Assembly (NCBI RefSeq): GCF_002770595.1 | Contig: NZ_CP022986.1 | Location: 2,790,001-2,854,000 of the forward strand | Direction: 5' to 3' | DNA from: Chryseobacterium camelliae | Lineage (GTDB): Bacteria > Bacteroidota > Bacteroidia > Flavobacteriales > Weeksellaceae | DNA length: 64,000 nucleotides | Shown here: one piece after another, positions 1-6,581 of the stretch | Numbering within the stretch: position 1 is the stretch's first letter | Layout of the letters: every line of letters begins with the position of its first letter | Program-made: the position numbers and the translations under genes | Notes under the pieces: model-generated | What the model saw: only the letters and a program-made list of their open reading frames with translations | Database searches by the model: none | Told to the model about the DNA's origin: nothing

Positions 1-689
1 ACCCGGAATCATTTCCGATTATTTTAGGACTGGACGTTACCGGAAGCATGGGTCATATCCCGTACAACCTGATCCAGGAAGGCCTTCCAAAACTTATGGG
101 AGGAATTATCCAGGGCGGGGTTCCAGATGCCGCATTACTGTTTATGGGGATCGGAGACCATGAATGCGATCATTATCCTTTACAGGTCGGGCAGTTTGAA
201 TCCGGAGACGAAGAACTGGATATGTGGCTCACCAGAACCTATATTGAATCCGGCGGCGGTGGCAACGGCGGAGAAAGTTATCTTTTAGCCTGGTATTTTG
301 CCGCTTTCCACACCAGGACAGATGCTTTTGAGAAAAGAAACCAGAAGGGGATTCTCTTTACGGTAGGTGACGAACCCTGTTTAAAAACCCTTCCAGCCTC
401 TGCCATCAGGGAGATTATGGGAACGGGACAGCAGACATTCAGCCATAAGGAACTGTTGGCCGAAGCTCAAAGAAAATATGAAATATATCACATTAACGTT
501 TTGCATTCAGACCAGGCAGTGCGTGCAGACCGCGGATGGAAAGAATTACTGGGACAGAACTGTATTTCCATTACAGACTACCGGGATGTTCCTTATGTGA
601 TCAAAGAAATTGTCTGCAAAACCCGCAGGACTGGAAACACTGAACACAAAGACGGGTGGGGCGGAATGTTACAAAGATTCCTGAAATGA
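1..689 (+). CDS. von Willebrand factor A (vWA) domain protein, 5' end outside window
   Basis: The reading frame is open from base 3, so the true start lies upstream. The first residues in view hold a MIDAS-type metal site, LDVTGSMG (D-x-T-x-S form), and the ATG at 48 lies inside that motif, so it is not the start. Further on there is a Gly-rich stretch (ESGGGGNGGES) and a hydrophobic beta-strand ending in VGDE, a plausible third MIDAS ligand. vWA domains of this kind are metal-dependent protein-interaction or scaffold modules and are not usually catalytic. The stop TGA (687-689) overlaps the ATG of the next gene (ATGA), so the two are probably translationally coupled. The role in the ADP-ribose operon is inferred from position only. 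Confidence 0.8.
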   Translation, partial: PESFPIILGLDVTGSMGHIPYNLIQEGLPKLMGGIIQGGVPDAALLFMGIGDHECDHYPLQVGQFESGDEELDMWLTRTYIESGGGGNGGESYLLAWYFAAFHTRTDAFEKRNQKGILFTVGDEPCLKTLPASAIREIMGTGQQTFSHKELLAEAQRKYEIYHINVLHSDQAVRADRGWKELLGQNCISITDYRDVPYVIKEIVCKTRRTGNTEHKDGWGGMLQRFLK

Positions 690-1765
690 AAACAGCAGAT
701 ATCATCATAGGTTTGGGATTCGGGGACGAAGGAAAAGGGATTACCACAGATTTCCTGGCAGCCCGGAATCCCGATGCAGTGGTCATCCGGTTTTCCGGAG
801 GCCAGCAGGCGGCGCATACGGTGATGATCGGCGACCGGAAACATGTGCATTCCAGCTTTTGCAGCGGGGCTTTGCGGGGACTGCCATCTTACTTCACCGA
901 GCACTGCACCATTCATCCTGTATTTATGTACAATGAGTGGAAGGAACTGAAAAGCAAGAATGGAAATACCAGCCTCCATATCCATCCGCTGGCTAAAGTA
1001 ACCACCCCTTTTGATGTCCTTCACAACAGGAAAGACATCAGGAATACGCAGCACGGAACCTGCGGGAAAGGTATTGGAGCTACGATGAAAAGACATGAAA
1101 GCCCATACCGGCTGTTTGCTGCCGACCTGATAGCGCCGAGAGCCATGCTGATTGAAAAACTGAAAGGTATTGCTTTCTACTATGGTTTTTCGGACGGAGA
1201 AGAAATACAGGCGGCCCTGGATGACTTTCTGCATGCCATTGATCAGATGGAATGGAAAATTGAGGGCTACAGCTACCTGGATACATTTGACCATCTGATT
1301 TTTGAAGGAAGCCAGGGAATCCTGCTGGATATGGACCACGGTGTTTTTCCGAATGTGACCTATGCCCGTACCACCTCAAAAAATGCGTATGAGGTATGCA
1401 GGCAGATCGGGATTGACCACATAGAAATGTATTACGTAACCAGAAGTTATGCAACACGCCACGGAAACGGCTGGATGAGCAATGAAAAAGAGCTTTCATT
1501 ACAGAATAATGACGAAGAAACCTGTACCTTTAATGAATACCAGGGAGCCTTCCGGACCGGTGATCTGGATTACGAACTGCTGAATTATGCGCTGAAAGTA
1601 GACGAAGGCTATGGTTCTGCACACCGAAAGCATCTGGTAGTTACCTGCCTGGATCAGCTGGATGTACCGTTTAAGCTTGAAAAACTGGAGGTAAAGTTTG
1701 AAGCGGTATTTGGGTCTTATGCTCCGTATTCAAATGCATTCAGAAGAATTGACGGTTTGGAATAG
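686..1765 (+). CDS. Adenylosuccinate synthetase (PurA) family protein, short divergent paralogue
   Basis: 359 residues from ATG 686, which overlaps the previous stop; canonical PurA is about 430. The P-loop-like GFGDEGKG (residues 11-18, with the catalytic-type Asp14), a GGQQAAHT segment matching PurA GGHNAGHT (the catalytic His is kept), HGTCGKGIGA (IMP-site loop) and FEGSQGILLDMDHG place it firmly in the family. Two functional loops differ. The L-Asp-binding TTGRxRR segment is replaced by YQGAFRTGDLDY, and the guanine-specificity segment TKLDVLD reads TCLDQLD. It therefore probably activates a purine-like or other carbonyl with GTP but may not ligate aspartate. It lies among ADP-ribose enzymes rather than purine genes, so I infer a specialised function. 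Family assignment is firm; the reaction is unknown. Confidence 0.85.
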   Translation: MKTADIIIGLGFGDEGKGITTDFLAARNPDAVVIRFSGGQQAAHTVMIGDRKHVHSSFCSGALRGLPSYFTEHCTIHPVFMYNEWKELKSKNGNTSLHIHPLAKVTTPFDVLHNRKDIRNTQHGTCGKGIGATMKRHESPYRLFAADLIAPRAMLIEKLKGIAFYYGFSDGEEIQAALDDFLHAIDQMEWKIEGYSYLDTFDHLIFEGSQGILLDMDHGVFPNVTYARTTSKNAYEVCRQIGIDHIEMYYVTRSYATRHGNGWMSNEKELSLQNNDEETCTFNEYQGAFRTGDLDYELLNYALKVDEGYGSAHRKHLVVTCLDQLDVPFKLEKLEVKFEAVFGSYAPYSNAFRRIDGLE

Positions 1766-1820
1766 CCTGTCTGGTGCAACCGATGTATCGATTGTTAAAC
1801 GGACAAGAATAAAATTAAGG

Positions 1821-2294
1821 ATGAACACGATAGAATATCTAAAAGGCGACGCAACAAGGCCGGCATCTGAAGGAAATGCCATCATCGCCCATATCTGCAA
1901 TGATATCGGAGGCTGGGGAAAAGGTTTCGTCATGGCCATCTCCGGAAAATGGAAGGAGCCGGAAGCAGCGTACAGGAAGTGGTTTAAAAGCAAGGAACAC
2001 TTCAGCCTTGGTGAAATTCAGATGGTTCAGGTAGAAGAAGGCCTCTGGATCTGCAATATGATCGGGCAGCATAAAACAATTTCAAAGTCAGGAGGAAAGC
2101 CGCCGATCCGGTATGAGGCTGTCGAACAATGCCTGGAGAAATTGGCTGCTGAAGCTTTGCAACGGAATGCTTCCGTTCATATGCCTAGAATAGGCTGCGG
2201 ACTGGCCGGCGGAAAATGGGAAGAAATAGAACCGATCATCGGGCGGACTTTACTGAATCATCAACTGAAGGTTTTCGTGTATGATTTTAAATAA
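1821..2294 (+). CDS. Macrodomain protein, Poa1/TARG1-like (ADP-ribose-1''-phosphate phosphatase type)
   Basis: 157 residues from ATG 1821, where the residue pattern MNTIEYLKGDAT begins the usual macrodomain strand; the open frame further upstream overlaps the end of the previous gene and has no homology. HICNDIGGWGKGFV (about residues 28-41) and PRIGCGLAGGKWEE (about 124-137) are the two ADP-ribose-binding loops, in the form seen in yeast Poa1p and TARG1 (Asn-Asp and Gly-Gly-Trp-Gly-Lys-Gly). Family members remove the 1''-phosphate of ADP-ribose 1''-phosphate or release ADP-ribose from protein acidic residues or nucleic acid. The former is the downstream product of the KptA reaction encoded at 5075 in the same operon. 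Substrate choice is inference. Confidence 0.85.
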   Translation: MNTIEYLKGDATRPASEGNAIIAHICNDIGGWGKGFVMAISGKWKEPEAAYRKWFKSKEHFSLGEIQMVQVEEGLWICNMIGQHKTISKSGGKPPIRYEAVEQCLEKLAAEALQRNASVHMPRIGCGLAGGKWEEIEPIIGRTLLNHQLKVFVYDFK

Positions 2295-2352
2295 GATGAA
2301 ATTCAATCTTAAAAGCCTGATGATAACAGGTATCATTAATTAAATTAGAAAT

Positions 2353-2859
2353 ATGAAGATCGAACTCATTAAAGGCGATATCACCAAAATACAAGCAGGA
2401 GCCATCGTTAATGCGGCCAATTCCTCTTTGTTGGGCGGTGGCGGGGTAGACGGGGCCATTCACCGGGCAGGCGGAAAGCAGATCCTTGAAGAATGTATCA
2501 TGATCAGGAACAAACAAGGAAAATGCAATACCGGGGAAGCGGTAGTAACTACAGCGGGAAATCTTCCGGCGCAATATGTCATTCATACGGTTGGCCCGGT
2601 CTGGAATGGGGATGAAAAAGAGTGCGCTTCTCTGTTGGAGAACTGCTACAACAATTCATTGAAACTGGCAGAAAGCCTGGATGTAAAAACAATTGCATTT
2701 CCTAACATCAGTACCGGGGTCTATCGCTTTCCGAAAGAACGGGCAGGACAAATTGCGGTGGAGACTGTAAAGAACTTCCGGTCAGACAGCATTGAAAAAA
2801 TTATTTTCGTCTGTTTTGATGATGAAAATGAAGCGATTTATAAAAGGCTTTTAGCATAA
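2353..2859 (+). CDS. Macrodomain protein, MacroD/YmdB type (O-acetyl-ADP-ribose deacetylase)
   Basis: 168 residues, a complete single macrodomain. Signature loops are present: [24 protein letters not shown] in the N-terminal third (Asn-Ala-Ala-Asn and the Gly-rich catalytic loop with the conserved Asp of GGVDGAIH) and [10 protein letters not shown] near residue 117 (phosphate loop). MacroD enzymes hydrolyse O-acetyl-ADP-ribose and mono-ADP-ribose on acidic residues. O-acetyl-ADP-ribose is exactly what a sirtuin makes, and a sirtuin gene follows 580 bases downstream. The stop TAA shares a base with the ATG of the next gene (TAATG). Confidence 0.92.
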   Translation: MKIELIKGDITKIQAGAIVNAANSSLLGGGGVDGAIHRAGGKQILEECIMIRNKQGKCNTGEAVVTTAGNLPAQYVIHTVGPVWNGDEKECASLLENCYNNSLKLAESLDVKTIAFPNISTGVYRFPKERAGQIAVETVKNFRSDSIEKIIFVCFDDENEAIYKRLLA

Positions 2860-3445
2860 TGAAAAAGTATAATTTCAGATTTGTATATGATCCAGAAAAT
2901 CAAAATATAGGATTGACCACTGATGAAATTAATGTATTTCAAAAAGAATTACACCTGAAATTTCCGGAAGCTTATATATTGTATCTTCAGACTGCAGGGA
3001 AGAACTCAAATGTTTTTCCTGTTGAAGATAATCCTGAAAAATTAAAAAGAATCCAGGAGGAGTTGAGGGCAGAATTAGAACAGCTGAAGTTGCCAGAAAA
3101 TAAAAATGTTTTTTGCTTAAGAAAAGATAATTATTATTGTAACTATTTTCAGAGAAATTTTGAATCTTACCTTTTTTTAACTTGTATGAAAACGCAGAAA
3201 ATTCTAAACTGTATCTTCTTGATGAAATTTGCATCAATGAAGGATGGAATGCTTTTCAGAAACAGGTGACAGAAAAAGATGATTTTGTATCGTTTATTAA
3301 CAATAAAACGAGAGAGAAATATGGAATCAGTATAAGGCAGCATTTTAAAAATATTCCCTTGTACATTATTTCTGTACCGATAACTATTGCTATCGTAACA
3401 GTTATGGCCTTTCAGGTTATAAAAGAAAAAATTGTAAACAAATGA
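2859..3445 (+). pseudogene. SUKH (SMI1/KNR4)-like protein with C-terminal membrane segment, one-base frameshift
   Basis: The 5' frame starts at ATG 2859 and runs to a stop at 3269; the second half continues in the +1-shifted frame to 3445. The shift sits at the seven-T run 3172-3178: an eighth T would join SYLFF to NLYENAENSK and give one protein of about 195 residues. The span is one base short of a multiple of three. The N-terminal half has LKFPEAYILYLQTAG, like the SUKH 'P-x-Y-x-x-F/Y-L...G' motif, and the C-terminus carries a hydrophobic helix (IPLYIISVPITIAIVTVMAF). SUKH proteins are commonly immunity proteins in toxin systems. Both ends overlap neighbours (TAATG with the macrodomain gene, ATGA with the sirtuin), so the second frame is genuine. 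Most likely an indel in the data; family call moderate. Confidence 0.6.
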
Positions 3446-4128
3446 AAAAATTAACCGTATTAACCGGTGCCGGAATCAGTGCCGAAAGCGGAATAAAGAC
3501 CTTCAGGGACGGAGACGGGCTCTGGGAAAATCACAGCATCACCGATGTGGCCAGTCCGGAAGGATGGCGGAAAGACCGGGCACTGGTCCTGGAATTCTAT
3601 AACCAGAGGCGGCGCCAGCTTCATGAAGTGGAGCCTAATGAGGCACACCGGTTACTGGCAGAACTGGAAAACTATTTCGAGGTACAGATCATTACGCAAA
3701 ATATTGATGACCTGCATGAGCGGGCCGGTTCTACCCATATCCTGCATCTGCATGGAGAGTTGTTCAAATCCTGCTCCTGCAATAATAAAAATCTGATTTA
3801 TGAGCATAAAAACGACATCAATATCGGTGATAAAGCCGAAGATGGTGCTCAGCTAAGGCCGTTTATCGTCTGGTTCGGGGAAGAAGTCCCGTTGATGAAG
3901 GAAGCGACGAAAATAGTTAAGGAAGCCGATATCTTCCTGGTGATCGGAACTTCTCTTCAGGTATATCCTGCTGCCGGGTTGCTGCATGATATTAAAGAGG
4001 ACTGCCTTCTGATCGTTATCAATCCCAACGAAACAGGTTTCGGCTACGGGCAGAGAGCGGTGGTGATGAAAGAAACGGCCACTCAGGGAATGAAGCTGCT
4101 GTTTGATCAACTGGTAAATCTTGCCTGA
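3442..4128 (+). CDS. Sir2-family NAD+-dependent protein deacylase (class III, CobB/SIRT5-like)
   Basis: 228 residues. NAD-binding GAGISAESGIKTFR (about 8-21), TQNIDDLHERAG (about 85-96), catalytic-type HGEL (about 103) and RPFIVWFGE (about 135) are all present. The FYNQRRRQ segment near residue 52 carries the Tyr and Arg that in class III sirtuins recognise succinyl/malonyl-lysine. The structural zinc site is incomplete: one Cys pair (SCSCNN) with no second pair. Sirtuins consume NAD+, releasing nicotinamide and O-acyl-ADP-ribose. The ATG overlaps the upstream stop (ATGA) and its own stop shares a base with the next ATG. Target proteins cannot be told from the sequence. Confidence 0.92.
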   Translation: MKKLTVLTGAGISAESGIKTFRDGDGLWENHSITDVASPEGWRKDRALVLEFYNQRRRQLHEVEPNEAHRLLAELENYFEVQIITQNIDDLHERAGSTHILHLHGELFKSCSCNNKNLIYEHKNDINIGDKAEDGAQLRPFIVWFGEEVPLMKEATKIVKEADIFLVIGTSLQVYPAAGLLHDIKEDCLLIVINPNETGFGYGQRAVVMKETATQGMKLLFDQLVNLA

Positions 4129-5069
4129 TGAAAAATAGTGTAAAAGCGGGAATTTTCGGAGTCTGTATAGGCGATGCGCTGGGTGTGCCGGTAGAATTTA
4201 AAAAAAGAGCAGATCTTAAAAGGGCTCCTGTTACAAATATGCAGGCGTTTGGATCCTGGAACCAGCCGAAAGGAACATGGAGTGATGACAGTTCGTTAAC
4301 ACTTTGCCTGGCTGAAAGTTTAACAGACGGCTATGATCTGGAAAAGATTGGCGAAAGCTTTGTGAAATGGGTAGAAGACGGACACTGGACGGCGCATGGG
4401 AAGCTTTTTGATATCGGAGGAACAACCCGGCATTCCATTGCAAGGCTCATCAAAGGGGAAAGCGCCAGGTTTTCAGGGAATATTTTTGAAGAAGATAATG
4501 GAAATGGTTCTTTAATGAGAATCCTGCCGTTAGCATTTTATCTTAAGGACGAAGAAAATATCGAAAGTTTATACCGGACGGTAAAGGAGGTGTCATCCAT
4601 TACGCACGGGCATTTCCGCTCTGTTTTTGCCTGCTTTGTCTATGTGGTTTTTGCAATTGCATTGATCAAAGGAAAAGATAAAAGAGAAGCATATACCCAT
4701 ACGCAAAGAGTAGCTTCAGAATTTGCAGAAATTCAGGGTTTTAACCCAAAAGAAATTAAACTTTTTGAACGGATTCTGAAAAATGATATTTCTGTCTGTC
4801 CTGAAGATGAAATAAATTCCGGGGGTTACGTCCTTCACAGCCTGGAAGCCTCATTATGGTGTTTCCTGAATTCCGAAAACTATTCCGAAGCAGTTCTGAA
4901 AGCCGTTAATCTAGGCGAGGATACCGATACCACCGGAGCCATCACCGGCGGACTGGCAGGATTGTATTACGGCTTTGAAAGTATACCTGAAGAGTGGGTG
5001 GCAGAGCTGGTAAGGAAAGACGATATTGAGAAGCTGAGTATAACATTAGAAGATCAATTGATGAAATAA
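4128..5069 (+). CDS. ADP-ribosylglycohydrolase (DraG/ARH family)
   Basis: 313 residues, full length for the family. The N-terminal GVCIGDALGVPVEF, the metal-binding TWSDDSSLTL (about residues 50-59) and the C-terminal GEDTDTTGAITGGLAGLYYG (about 264-283) provide the Asp/Thr ligands of the two-Mg2+ centre. Members cleave the N- or O-glycosidic bond of ADP-ribose on proteins (Arg in DraG, Ser or O-acetyl-ADP-ribose in ARH3). Here it stands between the sirtuin and KptA genes and overlaps the former by one base, so a role in recycling ADP-ribose adducts made or sensed by the operon is likely. The exact linkage cleaved is unknown. Confidence 0.93.
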   Translation: MKNSVKAGIFGVCIGDALGVPVEFKKRADLKRAPVTNMQAFGSWNQPKGTWSDDSSLTLCLAESLTDGYDLEKIGESFVKWVEDGHWTAHGKLFDIGGTTRHSIARLIKGESARFSGNIFEEDNGNGSLMRILPLAFYLKDEENIESLYRTVKEVSSITHGHFRSVFACFVYVVFAIALIKGKDKREAYTHTQRVASEFAEIQGFNPKEIKLFERILKNDISVCPEDEINSGGYVLHSLEASLWCFLNSENYSEAVLKAVNLGEDTDTTGAITGGLAGLYYGFESIPEEWVAELVRKDDIEKLSITLEDQLMK

Positions 5070-5074
5070 ATATC

Positions 5075-5623
5075 ATGGATGAACAACAGAAAAAGAAAAT
5101 CAGCAAATTTTTAAGCCTTGTGCTCAGGCATAAGCCTGAAACCATCCATCTGAATTTGGATGAAAACGGATGGGCATATGTTGATGAATTAATCACAAAA
5201 TCAAGAAGAGATTCTTATCATGCTTTTACTTTCGAGGAACTCGATGAGATCGTGGCAACCAATGATAAACAACGGTTTATTTTTAATAAGGATAAAAAGA
5301 AAATCCGCGCAAATCAGGGACACTCGGTAGCCATCGACCTGGCTTTACAGTCACGACAGCCACCGGAATTCCTGTACCATGGAACGGCAGAAGTCAATGT
5401 TCCGTCCATCCTTGAAAACGGGATTGAAAAGCGCAGCCGGCAGCATGTGCACTTAAGCCAGGATAAAGAAACCGCCACCAAAGTAGGAATGCGGCACGGG
5501 AAGCCGGTTATTCTGACGGTTCTGACCGGAAAAATGCATGAGGACGGAATGCTGTTTTATCTTTCGGACAATAAAGTCTGGCTGACGGATTTTGTAGCTC
5601 CGGAATATATTATGAAGGTATGA
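5075..5623 (+). CDS. kptA: RNA 2'-phosphotransferase (KptA/Tpt1)
   Basis: 182 residues, typical bacterial length. The order of motifs is that of Tpt1: KFLSLVLRHKPE (first catalytic Arg and His, about residues 11-22), NGWAYVDEL, KIRANQGHS (second Arg, about 74-82), FLYHGTAE, and RQHVHLSQD (third Arg, about 126). The enzyme transfers an RNA 2'-phosphate to NAD+ in two steps, via a 2'-phospho-ADP-ribosyl RNA, giving 2'-OH RNA, nicotinamide and ADP-ribose 1'',2''-cyclic phosphate. Bacteria have no known fungal-type tRNA splicing, so the natural substrate is uncertain. The stop overlaps the next ATG (ATGA, 5620-5623). The only gene between it and the sirtuin is the glycohydrolase gene. Confidence 0.95.
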   Translation: MDEQQKKKISKFLSLVLRHKPETIHLNLDENGWAYVDELITKSRRDSYHAFTFEELDEIVATNDKQRFIFNKDKKKIRANQGHSVAIDLALQSRQPPEFLYHGTAEVNVPSILENGIEKRSRQHVHLSQDKETATKVGMRHGKPVILTVLTGKMHEDGMLFYLSDNKVWLTDFVAPEYIMKV

Positions 5624-6371
5624 AAAGAACATTAGCAATAGGTGACATCCACGGAGGGCTCAGAGCCCTGAAGCAGGTCCTGGAAAGGGCAAACGTTACC
5701 AAAGATGATGCATTGATCTTCCTGGGAGATTATGTAGACGGCTGGAGCGAATCTGCCATGGTGATCGATTTTTTAATGAATGTTGCAGAAGGCCAGGACT
5801 GTATCTTCATCAGAGGCAACCACGATGCCTGGTGTGAAGACTGGCTTTTTTCCGGAAAAAGTGATGACACCTGGCTGTCCAACGGCGGAAGAAGTACGGT
5901 TGAAGTTATACGGCCTATTCTCCGGATAAACAGGAAATGCACCTGGAATTTTTCCGGCGGATGAAAAACTATCATGCAGATGAGGAAAACCGCCTGTTTA
6001 TTCACGCAGGGTATTCTTCCATGCACGGTCCGGATAAAGAAGTATACTCTACCAATTACCGCTGGGACAGGACGCTTTGGGAAACTGCTGTAGCCATGGA
6101 TAAAAAGCTGTCCAGAAATTCCATACTGTATCCCAAGAGGTTCCTCCTGTACAAAGAAATATTCATCGGCCATACCCCGACCCTGCATCTGGAAAGTAAA
6201 GAACCGTTACATAAGGCCAATATCTGGAATATTGATACCGGAGCAGGTTTCACCGGATCACTGACCATCATGGATATCCATACCAAAGAATTCTGGCAGA
6301 GCGATCCGCTTCCTGGGTTATATCCTGATGAGACAGGACGTAATAAGGAGGCTGTTAAGACACTGAAATAG
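5620..6371 (+). pseudogene. PPP-type metallophosphatase (Ser/Thr phosphatase-like), one-base frameshift
   Basis: Two frames together form a complete calcineurin-like phosphatase. The first frame (from ATG 5620) has GDIHGG, GDYVDG and GNHDAW; the second (from about 5904 to 6371) has FIHAGY and FIGHTPT, supplying the remaining metal-binding His residues. The switch maps to 5903-5904: one extra A would give STVESYTAYSPDKQEMH in one frame. The span is one base short of a multiple of three; corrected length is about 250 residues. PPP-fold enzymes act on phosphoproteins, nucleotides or RNA ends (for example the phosphatase domain of Pnkp-type RNA repair proteins). Last gene of the operon, overlapping kptA by four bases. 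Probably intact in the organism. Confidence 0.8.
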
Positions 6372-6581
6372 TTCCTTACTTAGAGTTGGATCCATGGTAT
6401 GCACAGACCAAACCATCTCTGCTGGAAGGATGAATCAGCCAAAACTCATGAATTGGGAGTAGATTATCCTACATAGCGATACATACCAGATGAATGCTCT
6501 TTCCATCCCGCCAAATGCTTTAAATAAGGTCAATCCGTTTCCAAAAACTTTAAGTAATTTTAAAGCCTGAAATTCCCATCA
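6372..6581 (+). other. Intergenic stretch with a possible decayed coding fragment
   Basis: Between the phosphatase and the peptidase gene. One frame (6384-6476, then after a TAG to 6524) reads like protein (GMHRPNHLCWKDESAKTH..., then RYIPDECSFHPAKCF) with a single in-frame stop. No start or full-length gene is present, so if it is coding it is a remnant. No hairpin terminator was seen. Confidence 0.3.

Noticed and set aside
593..1339. Minus-strand frame of 248 codons opposite the PurA-like gene
   Set aside because: Shadow of the plus-strand gene, whose motifs are unambiguous.
686..1765. Phage-type PurZ (2-aminoadenylosuccinate synthetase, Z-genome synthesis)
   Set aside because: The diagnostic change of the motif Asp to Ser is absent (GDEGKG is intact), and no other Z-genome or phage genes are present.
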